Part shown: piece by piece, positions 25,447 through 34,900 of the stretch
Layout: every line of letters begins with the position of its first letter
How positions within the stretch are numbered: position 1 is the first letter of the stretch
Source: G965250275 sp965250275
GTDB taxonomy: Bacteria; Pseudomonadota; Alphaproteobacteria; Rhodobacterales; Rhodobacteraceae
Length of the DNA: 64,000 bases
Assembly (NCBI GenBank): GCA_965250275.1
Contig: OZ252297.1
Location: forward strand, 4,216,001 to 4,280,000
Reading direction: 5' to 3'
Program-made: the position numbers and the translations under genes
The notes under the pieces: model-generated
Seen by the model: only the letters and a program-made list of their open reading frames with translations
Database searches by the model: none
Told to the model about the DNA's origin: nothing

Positions 25447-26678
25447 CCAAAACCACCAGCAAAACCGTACAGCGGGGGGAACCGCTCCCCGTCGCCTTCA
25501 TCCTGATCACGGTTGTCCTTGACGCGATGGGGGTCGGCCTGATCGTGCCCGTGATGCCCGACCTCATTCTGGAGGTACAGGGCGGCTCTTTGGCGACGGC
25601 CGCTCTTTGGGGTGGCATTCTGTCAACCGTGTTTGCGGCCATGCAGTTTCTGTTTGGCCCTGTGATCGGCAACCTGAGTGACCGTTTCGGACGTCGCCCC
25701 GTACTGCTGATCTCATTGGTGGTGATGGCGCTGGACTATCTCGTTATGGCTGTTGCCGGTGTCATGTGGTTGCTATTGGTTGGCCGGATTGTCGGAGGTA
25801 TCACCGCGGCCACGCATTCTGCCGCGTCGGCATACATGGCCGACATTTCCGAACCACATCAGAAAGCCGCCAGATTCGGTCTCATTGGTGCGGCCTTCGG
25901 CGTCGGTTTTGTGCTGGGTCCATTGATCGGCGGGATGCTGGGCACCTTTGGGACCCGAGCCCCATTCTACGCCGCCGCCGCGCTGGCGGCGCTGAACTTT
26001 GTCTTCGGGTATCTCGTCCTGAAAGAAACGGTGACCGATGAGATCCGGCGTCCCTTCCAGTGGTCCCGTGCCAACCCGCTGGGGGCCTTCCGTCAGTTCG
26101 GACGCCTGCCCGCGGTGCGTCCGTTGCTTGTGGTCTACTTCCTCTATTCGTTGGCCTTTTATGTGTACCCGGCGGTTTGGGCATACTTCACGCAAGAGCG
26201 GTTTGGATGGACTCCCCAGATCATCGGCTTGTCGCTTGCGCTCTTCGGAGTGATGATGGCCATTGTCCAGGGCGGCCTGATACGTCTGGTGTTGCGATGG
26301 GCAGGAGACCGGAAGACCGTCATCTACGGGCATGTCTTTGACATCTTCGCCTTTGGTGCAATTTCGGTTGTCACATCGGGTGTGGTCGCTTTGATCCTGA
26401 CACCACTGGCCGCGTTGGGCGCCGTGATCACCCCAGCGCTGCAGGGTCTGATGTCGCGGGCCGTTGACGATGACCAGCAAGGAGAATTGCAGGGTGTTCT
26501 GACCAGCGTAAACGCCCTGGCGACGATCCTCGCACCGCTTCTGATGACCGGGGTGTTTGCGGCATTCACCGCCGACGGGACGGCCGTGTACTTTCCCGGC
26601 GCTCCGTTTATCGTGTCGATGTTGCTGACACTTGCTGCGCTGGCAGTCTTCGTGCGCGCCCGGCATGCCGTTACGTAA
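25443..26678 (+). CDS. MFS transporter, TCR/Tet-like (12 TM)
   Basis: 411 residues with about 12 membrane helices. The MFS motif A is in 'GNLSDRFGRRPVLL', and 'VVLDAMGVGLIVPVMPDLI' resembles the first helix of TetA-type proton antiporters. In a pca operon one would expect an aromatic uptake carrier (PcaK, AAHS family). This protein looks more like the drug-efflux branch, yet it is translationally coupled to pcaB. It could export a pathway intermediate or import substrate; the sequence does not tell. It is the last gene before a 90-nt gap. Confidence 0.85.
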   Translation: MTKTTSKTVQRGEPLPVAFILITVVLDAMGVGLIVPVMPDLILEVQGGSLATAALWGGILSTVFAAMQFLFGPVIGNLSDRFGRRPVLLISLVVMALDYLVMAVAGVMWLLLVGRIVGGITAATHSAASAYMADISEPHQKAARFGLIGAAFGVGFVLGPLIGGMLGTFGTRAPFYAAAALAALNFVFGYLVLKETVTDEIRRPFQWSRANPLGAFRQFGRLPAVRPLLVVYFLYSLAFYVYPAVWAYFTQERFGWTPQIIGLSLALFGVMMAIVQGGLIRLVLRWAGDRKTVIYGHVFDIFAFGAISVVTSGVVALILTPLAALGAVITPALQGLMSRAVDDDQQGELQGVLTSVNALATILAPLLMTGVFAAFTADGTAVYFPGAPFIVSMLLTLAALAVFVRARHAVT

Positions 26679-26767
26679 AGACGACATTGCCGCGCCGCAT
26701 TCCTGCTTGCAGCACCGCGCCGTGCGGGTCACGGTCGGACCGAATACGCGAACAAAGGGACCGCGAC

Positions 26768-27853
26768 ATGCAAACCATCCAAGCCGCCGTATGCCGCGCC
26801 TTTGGTGAACCACTGGTCATCGAAGACATCACTCTTGCGGAACCCAACATGGGCGAGGTCGAAGTCACACTTGACGCGGTCGCCATCTGCCACTCCGACA
26901 TTTCCTTTGCGGAAGGCGCCTGGGGCGGGCATCTGCCTGCGGTCTATGGGCACGAAGCCGCGGGGATCGTGACTGCCGTCGGACCAGGCGTCACCAGCGT
27001 CAAAGAAGGCGCATCCGTCGTCGTCACCCTGATCCGCGCCTGCGGCGCATGCCCCAACTGCGCCAGCGGAAAACCCACGATTTGCGACACGCCCATAGAT
27101 GGTGTGCAAGGACCCATCAGCACCAACGACGGTGGTCCTTTGCTGCAGGCCATGGCCTGCGGCGCTTTCGCGGAAAAGGTTGTTGTTGACCAAAGCCAGA
27201 TCGTCGAGATTCCGGAGGACATGGGCAAGGACGTGGCCTGTCTCCTGTCTTGTGGTGTGATCACCGGCGTCGGGGCGGCGGTCAATGCGGCCGGCCTGCG
27301 CGCGGGCCAGGACGTGGTTGTCATCGGCGCAGGAGGAGTTGGCCTGAACGCCATTCAGGGCGCACGCATCGCAGGCGCCCGCCGTATCGTTGCGGTCGAC
27401 ATGACCGAAGAGAAACTGGACATCGCCAAGGAATTTGGCGCCACGCATGGTGTGCTCGGTAGCAATCCAAAGCCCTGGCGTGCGGCGATGAAAGCGCTGG
27501 GAGGCCGTGGGGCGGATGCTGTTTTGGTCACCGTCGGGGCGGTCCCGGCCTACAATCAGGCCACGCGCTATCTGGGCTGGGGCGGCAAGGTCGTCGCAAT
27601 CGGGATGCCACACGCAGGCGCGATGGCGGAGTACGAGCCGATGGGGCTCTCGTATCAGGGGCACGGCATCCAGGGATCGAAGATGGGGGATGTGGTCATT
27701 CAGCGCGACATCCCCTGGATGGTCGATCTCTACCAGCAGGGGCGACTGAAACTCGACGAATTGATATCGGGCCGCTGGTCTCTGGATCAGATCAACGAAG
27801 CGATCGCAGACACCAAGACAGGCAGCGCCAAGCGCAATGTCATCATGTTCTAA
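26768..27853 (+). CDS. Zinc-dependent alcohol dehydrogenase (class III-like MDR)
   Basis: 361 residues of the medium-chain dehydrogenase family. Catalytic Zn ligands are the Cys in 'AICHSD', the His-Glu in 'YGHEAAG' and a later Cys (CLLSCGV). Structural Zn ligands are four Cys in 'CGACPNCASGKPTIC'. The Rossmann motif is 'VVIGAGGVGLNAIQGA' with Asp in 'IVAVDMTEEKL', so NAD is expected. AAAGGGACC precedes the ATG at 26768. Substrate unknown. It sits 133 nt upstream of the MR/MLE gene on the same strand. Confidence 0.88.
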   Translation: MQTIQAAVCRAFGEPLVIEDITLAEPNMGEVEVTLDAVAICHSDISFAEGAWGGHLPAVYGHEAAGIVTAVGPGVTSVKEGASVVVTLIRACGACPNCASGKPTICDTPIDGVQGPISTNDGGPLLQAMACGAFAEKVVVDQSQIVEIPEDMGKDVACLLSCGVITGVGAAVNAAGLRAGQDVVVIGAGGVGLNAIQGARIAGARRIVAVDMTEEKLDIAKEFGATHGVLGSNPKPWRAAMKALGGRGADAVLVTVGAVPAYNQATRYLGWGGKVVAIGMPHAGAMAEYEPMGLSYQGHGIQGSKMGDVVIQRDIPWMVDLYQQGRLKLDELISGRWSLDQINEAIADTKTGSAKRNVIMF

Positions 27854-27854
27854 G

Positions 27855-27872
27855 GCGGGCAGATTGGCCCGC
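27855..27872 (+). terminator. Possible weak terminator hairpin after the alcohol dehydrogenase
   Basis: GCGGGC (27855-27860) pairs with GCCCGC (27867-27872) around a 6-nt loop immediately after the TAA. No T-run follows, so it may only stabilise the transcript end or act with Rho. Confidence 0.35.
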
Positions 27873-27986
27873 GTCATCACGGGCACTCGTTCGCTCGCAA
27901 ATGCGGATCGCTGCCCTCTGATCTTGCAGGCCATGTCCTAGCGATGTGATTCAATCGAACTGCGTGACGTTACCAAGGAGCACAGC

Positions 27987-29219
27987 ATGAAGCTCAAGGA
28001 CCTCGACATCATCGTTACCGCGCCCCCGGCGCCGGGGTGGGGCGGTCGCTACTGGATCCTGGTCAAAGTCACCACCGATACCGGCATCACCGGTTGGGGA
28101 GAGTGCTATGCCTCCTCGATCGGACCGGATGCGATGCGGTCCGTCATCACGGATGTGTTCGAGCGGCACATGATGGGACAATCCCCCGAGGACATCGAGC
28201 TCATGTTCCGGCGCGCCTATTCCAGCGGTTTCACGCAGCGTCCAGACCTTTCCGTGATGGGGGCCTTTTCGGGGTTGGAAATTGCCTGCTGGGACATTCT
28301 TGGAAAAGAGCGCAATCGTCCTGTCTGGGCCCTGCTTGGCGGGCTTATGAACGAGCGCATACGCGCGTACACCTATCTCTATCCCCTGCCCCAGCACAGC
28401 GTGACGGATTTCTGGACGTCACCGGAGCAGGCGGCCGAGACTGCAGCCGACTGCGTCGCCCGAGGCTTCACTGCCGTGAAGTTCGACCCGGCAGGCCCTT
28501 ATACGCTGCGGGGCGGCCACATGCCGGCCATGTCGGATATCTCGCAGTCGGTGGCGTTTTGCGCCGCTATCCGCGCCGCCGTGGGTGACAAAGCGGACTT
28601 GCTCTTTGGCACGCATGGACAGTTCACAACCGCGGGGGCAATCCGCCTCGGTCAGGCCCTCGAACCGTTCAGCCCGTTGTGGTTCGAAGAGCCGATCCCG
28701 CCCGACGCCGTCGCCGAAATGGCTAAGGTCGCCAACGCTGTTCGCATCCCGATCGCAACTGGCGAACGCCTGACAACAAAGGCGGAATTCGCAGCGGTAC
28801 TGCAAAGCGGCGCGGCAACCATCCTGCAACCTGCGCTTGGCCGCGCCGGTGGGATTTGGGAGATGAAAAAGGTCTCTGCCATGGCAGAGGTCAATAATGC
28901 ACAGATGGCGCCCCATCTCTACGCAGGCCCCGTAGAATGGGCCGCCAACATCCACTTGGCCGCCTCAATTCCAAATCTCCTGATGGCCGAAACCATTGAA
29001 ACGCCGTTTCATGACGCACTCATCAAAAGCAGTATCCGCGTGGATCAGGGGTTTATCACTCCTCCTGACACACCCGGACTTGGTATAGACGTGGATGAGG
29101 CGCTGGCCCGCAGTCACCCTTACACTGGCGCAGGTCTGCATCTGGAAATGCAGGAGGAGCCTTGCAACTACATTGAGGGCAACGCCTTCCAGGGAGGAGC
29201 TCCGGCGACCGAGGGGTGA
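27987..29219 (+). CDS. Mandelate racemase/muconate lactonizing enzyme (enolase superfamily)
   Basis: 410 residues. The capping domain (WILVKVTTDTGITGWGECYA) is followed by a TIM-barrel with 'GFTAVKFDPAGPY', metal ligands in 'LWFEEPIPP' and 'IATGERLTTK', and 'MAPHLYAGPVEWAAN'. The K-x-K of racemases is reduced to 'KFD', pointing to the sugar-acid dehydratase or cycloisomerase branch rather than mandelate racemase. Likely a sugar acid or lactone is the substrate. An AAGGAG site lies before the ATG. It precedes the ArsR and amidase genes. Confidence 0.88.
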   Translation: MKLKDLDIIVTAPPAPGWGGRYWILVKVTTDTGITGWGECYASSIGPDAMRSVITDVFERHMMGQSPEDIELMFRRAYSSGFTQRPDLSVMGAFSGLEIACWDILGKERNRPVWALLGGLMNERIRAYTYLYPLPQHSVTDFWTSPEQAAETAADCVARGFTAVKFDPAGPYTLRGGHMPAMSDISQSVAFCAAIRAAVGDKADLLFGTHGQFTTAGAIRLGQALEPFSPLWFEEPIPPDAVAEMAKVANAVRIPIATGERLTTKAEFAAVLQSGAATILQPALGRAGGIWEMKKVSAMAEVNNAQMAPHLYAGPVEWAANIHLAASIPNLLMAETIETPFHDALIKSSIRVDQGFITPPDTPGLGIDVDEALARSHPYTGAGLHLEMQEEPCNYIEGNAFQGGAPATEG

Positions 29220-29239
29220 CAGAGCAGCGCGGATTGAGT

Positions 29240-29264
29240 CATGATGCAACGACTATGCACCATG
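29240..29264. promoter_or_regulatory. Candidate operator of the ArsR gene
   Basis: An inverted repeat CATGATGCA-N7-TGCACCATG (one mismatch in nine pairs) lies in the 58-nt gap, 13 nt before the proposed ArsR start. Half-site spacing fits a dimeric winged-helix regulator. Autoregulation and control of the coupled amidase are inferred. Confidence 0.6.
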
Positions 29265-29277
29265 TGGACCGGAACAA

Positions 29278-29610
29278 GTGACCGCCAACACCGCCCAACA
29301 GATGCCGCCCGAAGCGGTTACAGACATGGCAGGCCGCGCGGCTGACGCCGCTGCCTACCTCAAGACACTGGCCCACGAGGGTCGGCTGACGATCCTGTGT
29401 CATCTGGTGACCGGCGAAAAATCCGTGGGTGAGTTGGAGGACCTGCTTGATATCCGGCAGGCCGCGATCAGCCAAATGCTGGCGCGCCTTCGCTACGAAG
29501 GGCTCGTGGCAACACGACGGGAGGGAAAGGCGATTTACTACAGGCTGTCAGACCCGAACACCGAAGAGGTGATCACGCTTCTTCATGCACTCTTCTGCGA
29601 TCCTCGATGA
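29278..29610 (+). CDS. ArsR-family regulator with SqrR/BigR-type cysteine pair
   Basis: 110 residues from GTG at 29278 (ATG alternatives at codons 9 and 17). Winged-helix core: 'LAHEGRLTILCHLVTGEKSVGELEDLLDIRQAAISQMLARLRYEGLVATRREGKAIYYRLSD' in the ArsR pattern. It has no CxCxxC metal motif in the recognition-helix region. Instead two Cys occur, C41 (TILCHL) and C107 (ALFC). These match in context and numbering the persulfide-sensing pair of SqrR and BigR. The stop overlaps the amidase ATG (ATGA). It probably senses a thiol-reactive or sulfur species, though no sulfur gene is adjacent. Confidence 0.85.
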   Translation: MTANTAQQMPPEAVTDMAGRAADAAAYLKTLAHEGRLTILCHLVTGEKSVGELEDLLDIRQAAISQMLARLRYEGLVATRREGKAIYYRLSDPNTEEVITLLHALFCDPR

Positions 29611-31049
29611 CGCGACCGAACGCAGCCTATTCTGGCCCCGATCTTTGTGCGCGTCCTGCTCGGGATGTGGTCGCTGACCTGCGCAGCGGGGCTCTTTCTC
29701 CAGCGGAGGTGCTGGACGCCGCAGCCGCCCGGATCGCCACAGTCGAGCCGGCTGTGAACGCCATGCCGACCACCTGCGTCGACCGGGCGCACGCCGCCAT
29801 ATCCGCCCTGCCCGATGGCGAAACAGATCATGTCGGATGGCTTGCTGGACTGCCTGTGGGCATCAAGGACCTGAACCTTGTCTCAGGCGTTCGCACGACC
29901 TTTGGCAACCGCGCGCTGGCCGACTTCGTACCGGACACGACTGACCCGCTTGTGGCACGGCTGGAAGCACGCGGTGCGCTGGTCACCGGGAAAACCAACA
30001 CGCCCGAGTTCGGCGCTGGCGGCAACTCGACCAACCCGGTGTTTGGATCGACGCGCAACCCGTGGGACACCCGGATGAACGCCGGTGGCTCGTCCGGCGG
30101 CGCGGCGGTATCACTGGCGACTGGAGAAGTCTGGCTCAGTCACGGCTCAGACCTTATGGGCTCTTTGCGCACGCCGGCCTCGCATTGCGGTGTTCTGGGG
30201 TTGCGGCCGTCACCCGGTCGCTGCGGCGGTGGACCGGGCCCCGCCGGATTTCTGGCCGAGGGGCTGCAAGGTCCGATGGCACGGGATGTGCGTGATCTTG
30301 CACTCTTTCTGGATGCTATGACCGGGTGGGACCCGGCCATGCCGATCAGCATTGAGCCACCCGCGCTCTCGTTCCAGACGACGGTAGAACAAGCTTCGAG
30401 GGCCCCGAGGATTGCCTTTTCCGAAGACCAGAACGGATTTGCGGCTGTCGAAACCGAAATCCGGCAGGTTTTGCGCGATGGAATGGCCAAAGTCGCAGGC
30501 GCCGGCGCAGAAGTCAGCGAAGCATGCCCGGATCTGCCCAAGCTGAATGAAACCTACCTGTCACTGCGTGGCCTGCATTACGGCGCAGTCGTGGCCCGGC
30601 AGCCCGCCGAAGTGCAGCAGACCTTTGGGCCGCGATTGAAGGACAATGTGGCTTACGGGCTCGCGCTGACCACGGACGAGATCTACGACGCCATGGGACA
30701 GCGCACAGTGCTCTATGACATCATGCGGCAGTTTTTGTCCCAGTATGATGTGCTCGCGATACCTGTGGTGGGCATCGCCCCTGACATCGTGGAAAACGAA
30801 TACCCTGCCCGCGTCGACGGACAGGACATTCTGACCTACGAGGAATGGCTTCGGTTCTCCTTTCTGGCGACAACCACGCTTCTTCCGGCTCTCTCGATGC
30901 CGGCTGGGTTCACCGCGGACGGATTGCCGGTTGGCATTCAACTGGTGGGTCCGCCGCGCGGAGAAGCCATACTTCTACAAACCGCTCTGTTCATTGAAGA
31001 GGCGCTCGGCCTGTCTGCCACCCCAATCGACCCGATCATCCGTCACTAG
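29607..31049 (+). CDS. Amidase (amidase signature family)
   Basis: 480 residues. Catalytic Lys in 'VGIKDLNLV', cis-Ser/Ser in 'GGSSGGAAVSLATG' and 'HGSDLMGSLRTPAS', the complete Ser-cisSer-Lys set. Hydrolyses a carboxamide; physiological substrate unknown. It is translationally coupled to the ArsR gene. It ends at CTAG (31046-31049), shared with the stop of the convergent FAH gene. Confidence 0.9.
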   Translation: MTRPNAAYSGPDLCARPARDVVADLRSGALSPAEVLDAAAARIATVEPAVNAMPTTCVDRAHAAISALPDGETDHVGWLAGLPVGIKDLNLVSGVRTTFGNRALADFVPDTTDPLVARLEARGALVTGKTNTPEFGAGGNSTNPVFGSTRNPWDTRMNAGGSSGGAAVSLATGEVWLSHGSDLMGSLRTPASHCGVLGLRPSPGRCGGGPGPAGFLAEGLQGPMARDVRDLALFLDAMTGWDPAMPISIEPPALSFQTTVEQASRAPRIAFSEDQNGFAAVETEIRQVLRDGMAKVAGAGAEVSEACPDLPKLNETYLSLRGLHYGAVVARQPAEVQQTFGPRLKDNVAYGLALTTDEIYDAMGQRTVLYDIMRQFLSQYDVLAIPVVGIAPDIVENEYPARVDGQDILTYEEWLRFSFLATTTLLPALSMPAGFTADGLPVGIQLVGPPRGEAILLQTALFIEEALGLSATPIDPIIRH

Positions 31050-31894
31050 GGGTCGGCCCGCACCTGCTGATGCTGCTGGCCCAGCCCTTCGACCTCGGCT
31101 TGAACCACATCTCCGGGGCGCAAGCTCAGCGGCGATGGCTTCATCCCCATTCCGACGCCCGGCGGAGTCCCTGTCGCAATGATGTCGCCAGGGTGCAGGG
31201 TCATCAACTCACTCAGATGCGCAATGATCTGAGCAACCGAAAAGATCATCTTTGAGGTATGCCCATCCTGCATCCGCTGGCCGTTCACATCGAGCGTCAG
31301 CCGCAGGTTCTGTGGGTCGGGTACGTCTTCGCGGGTCACCATCCATGGCCCGATCGGGCCAAAGCTGTCGCACGATTTTCCCTTGGTCCATTGACCCGAA
31401 AGCCTGAGTTGAAACGTGCGCTCTGAGACATCATTGACAGTGCAGTAGCCCGCAACATGATCGAGCGCGTTGTCCACACCGACATACTTGGCAGGTTTTC
31501 CAATGACGACGCCAAGTTCCACTTCCCAATCTGTGGTCACCGACCCGCGCGGCAACACGATGTCGTCGTTTGCGCCCGCAATGGCGGAGTTTGCTTTCAA
31601 AAACAGGATCGGGTGCTCGGGTGGATCCATGTTGGCCTCGGCAGCATGGTCGGAGTAGTTCAATCCAATGCACATGAACTTGCCGACCCCACCGACACAA
31701 GGCGCAAGACGCGGCGCGCCGGGCACCTCTGGCAACTGAGCGGGGTCAAGATCCGCCAGCCGCCTCAGCGACGCATCCATCAGGGTCTCGCCAGCGATAT
31801 CGTCGATTTCTCCGGACAGATCGCGGACGTCACCCTGGTCGTCCAACATTCCGGGCCGAATGCGGTCCCCGTCGTAAAAACGCAGCAGCTTCAT
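31046..31894 (-). CDS. Fumarylacetoacetate hydrolase family protein
   Basis: 282 residues. An N-terminal arm (MKLLRFYDGDRIRPGMLDD) precedes the FAH domain with 'CIGLNYSDHAAEA', metal ligands in 'TDWEVELGVVIG' and Asp in 'TVNDVSER', and 'TGTPPGVGMGMKP' near the end. The layout is that of ureidoglycolate-lyase-like and 2,4-diketo-acid hydrolases. Specificity cannot be assigned. It is convergent with the amidase and shares a 4-bp palindromic stop with it. Confidence 0.88.
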   Translation of the reverse strand: MKLLRFYDGDRIRPGMLDDQGDVRDLSGEIDDIAGETLMDASLRRLADLDPAQLPEVPGAPRLAPCVGGVGKFMCIGLNYSDHAAEANMDPPEHPILFLKANSAIAGANDDIVLPRGSVTTDWEVELGVVIGKPAKYVGVDNALDHVAGYCTVNDVSERTFQLRLSGQWTKGKSCDSFGPIGPWMVTREDVPDPQNLRLTLDVNGQRMQDGHTSKMIFSVAQIIAHLSELMTLHPGDIIATGTPPGVGMGMKPSPLSLRPGDVVQAEVEGLGQQHQQVRADP

Positions 31895-31917
31895 GATCGG
31901 CTCTCCGAATTCAGTTA

Positions 31918-34900
31918 TCAGTTGGACACATAGCCTGCGACGACTTGCAGGAGCTTAAATGCGGTCGCTGCGTCATTCTCGACCACAGCGAGGAACTCTT
32001 CTTCCCCGATGCGCAAACACGTCAGATCTGTCTCGGCCTTCATGCTGAGCGCGCGCGGCACTTTGCGGATCAGCCCCAACTCACCAACTAGCTGCCCGGA
32101 ACCGACCGTTGTGATCAGCTGATCGTCCTCTCCCTCCTTTGGGAGATAAAGACCCGCCTCACCCTCCAGCACCATATAGGCCCCGTCGGTGGCTTCGTCG
32201 TCCTTAAGGAACACGACCTCGCCGGCCTTGGCATTGTACCATCTTGCCCCGAACGCCAGCAGCCGGAGCTGGCGACGGTTCAAACCCGAGAACAAGGGCG
32301 TTTGTTCGAGCGCGCGCAGTTTACGGGCCAGATCGGCGCTGGCCGCGCCATCGACGGTGTCTTCTTCTGGGCCATCGTCGCTGACCAACCGGCCCTGGCG
32401 CAGCTCAAAGAACACATCAAACGCATCCTGGTTTTCGAAGGAGTCGTTGAGATAAACAACCGTTGTGTCCGGCAACAGCTTGCGCAGATTTTTGTAAACA
32501 GTGATCTGCGTTTCCATATCATAGCTCGCCAACGCCTGATCCAGGATCAGGATATCGGGACGCTTGATCGTGGCTCGGGAAAACGCCAGCGGTTCCGCGA
32601 ATTGCGCGGGCAAATTCGCGCCACCTATCGAAATCGGAAGATCGTAGATCAGTTCAACAACAAGTTCCTGCGCACCACCTTCGATCAGCACATCCGCGAT
32701 GATGCGGCGCATGTCCTCGGCGCGGCTGCCGGCATCTTCGGAGATAAGACCAAAGAGCGCATTCTCCATGACCGTCAGACCTGGCGCAAAACCATCTTCG
32801 CGGATCGGGACAAACAAGTCTCCCAGACTTGTCAGCAAGTCCTCGGAATGATCGGCGCGCATATCTACGATGGATTGCCGCATTTCGGGCGTGAAGGATG
32901 GTCCGATCTGTTCTGCAGAGATGCGAAACGGCACGATTAGCAGTTGCGCCATTTCTTTCGGGCTCAGGCCCGCGGCTCCTGTTTCACGCGCCTTGTCTAC
33001 CAGCTCAACAGCGGTTTCATAAGCCTTTGGCTCAAGCCCCAAACGACGGAACAAAGGATGGTCCGTGCCGTCTATGCCGAAGATCTGACGCAACATATCG
33101 ACAACGTCCTGCGACAACGCCACCAGGCTTTCATCCAGCCCCAGTGCCTTCAGCTTGTCCATGAACTCTGTCTGCTCGGTCAGTGCCTCTTCTGTGATGG
33201 GACGAGATGGTGTGGCAAAGAGCAGGTTTTCAGCCACCGGCAACGCGTGGTTGTAGAGGTTTGGGCGGAAAATATAGGCAAACCGCCGCAAGTCCGCCGC
33301 CCGCAGCGCTTCGATGACTTTTGGACGCAGCTCGACCAGTTTTTCCGCGAGTTTGGGATGGGCCTCGGCTTCGAAAACCTGGTCCAATCCACGCCGGAAC
33401 AGAGCCGTGCCCGAACCCAGTCCCTGGATCAATTGCAACCACCATCGCTGCAGCTCATCTTGGGTGGACAGGCCTGCCAGGTCGGGCTGCACCCAGTCCG
33501 CATCATAAGGATCGGCGCTGTTGCCCGCTCGTTTGGCTTCTTCCAGGACGCGCGGATTTTTGGTTTCAGTCTGAGGCCGGTATCGAAGTGGCATCATAAC
33601 GTTGTCGCCAAAGCTGCCCTGGAACATCACCGGTTGGGAAGTCGCGTGACCGATCCGGGCGGCAATGACGCGCTGGTGCATAGTCCGCAGATCTTTGTCC
33701 GCGATGTGCACGCTGCCGCTTGCGGGCAAAACCTCGCGCGTCAAAAGCTCGGCAAGGCCGCGACGGTCTTCCTCACTTGGGGCAGCAATGCCGATGATTT
33801 TGCCTGCGGGCATCGTCGCTGTCAGATCTTCCAGAACCGGATTGCCGTCGGCATCCCGAACGGTGACGTGATCCAGAACGATGTCTCCGTCGAGATGGGG
33901 CAATTCATCCGGTTCCCCCTCGAAGAGGCTTTCGTCCAGCATTCCGGCAGGCGCGAACCGCTCGGTGATCACATCCCAGCGCAGCGCCATATCCTGTGTC
34001 TGATTGTAATAGGCCAAAAGCTCCTTCCACGGGCTTGAGAGGTCCTTGTAGGCCGCCAAGGCGGCCACAAGCGCACCCAGCGAGACCGAACCCTGCAGCA
34101 CAAGATAGCCGCCGATCGAGAAAAAGAAGAATGGTGTGAGTTGCCCAATGAAGTTGTTGATGAACTTCATGAAGAATTTTTTCTGGTAGATCTCGAAGCG
34201 GATGTCGAACAAACGGCCCAGCCGGTCGGTCATCGCCGACATCCGGTAGCGCCACCCACCGTTCGTGCGCAACGCCCCGGCACCCGCCGCACTTTCTCCG
34301 ATTTCCGTGGCCAGCGCCCGCACCTGCACGATACGCTTCTTGTTCAGCAAGTTGATTTGTCTCTGAAGGCGCGGGATCAGCCACGCCTGCAGCGGAATCA
34401 ACGCCACAGCCGCCAGCCCGAACCAGAAACTTTGCAAAAAGAGAAAGGTCAGAATGGTGATCATCTGCCCGGCTTGGAGCACCGGCTGACTGATCATATC
34501 CCCCATTAAGCCACCCATGGGTTCGCTTTCAGCGGTGACCATGCTGACAAGTTCGCCCTGGCTGACACGCTCAAAGTATGGCTGCGGAAAGCGCAGCATG
34601 CGGGCAATCAAGGTGTATCTGAAGCGCCGCAACATGCGCTCGGACAAGACACCCTTCATGGTGTTGATGCGCATTTTCAGCAGGCCATGCGCAAGTACCG
34701 CGAGCAGAAAGCCCAGGCACAGGATCCCCAAGAAAGTGACTTGATCCACAGAAAAACCGACGATGTCGATGACGGGTGACGGAGCACCAATCGCGTCGTT
34801 GATGATGCGTTTTGGCAACTCCAGCGTCAGGTAGAGCAGCGGGAACAGACAGGTTGTGACCACAAGCAAGACCAGTTGGTCACGCTTGGAATGTCTCCAG

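Noticed and set aside
29278..29610. Metal-sensing ArsR/SmtB role
   Set aside because: No CxCxxC or His/Asp C-terminal metal site is present; the cysteines fit the thiol-sensing SqrR/BigR pattern instead.
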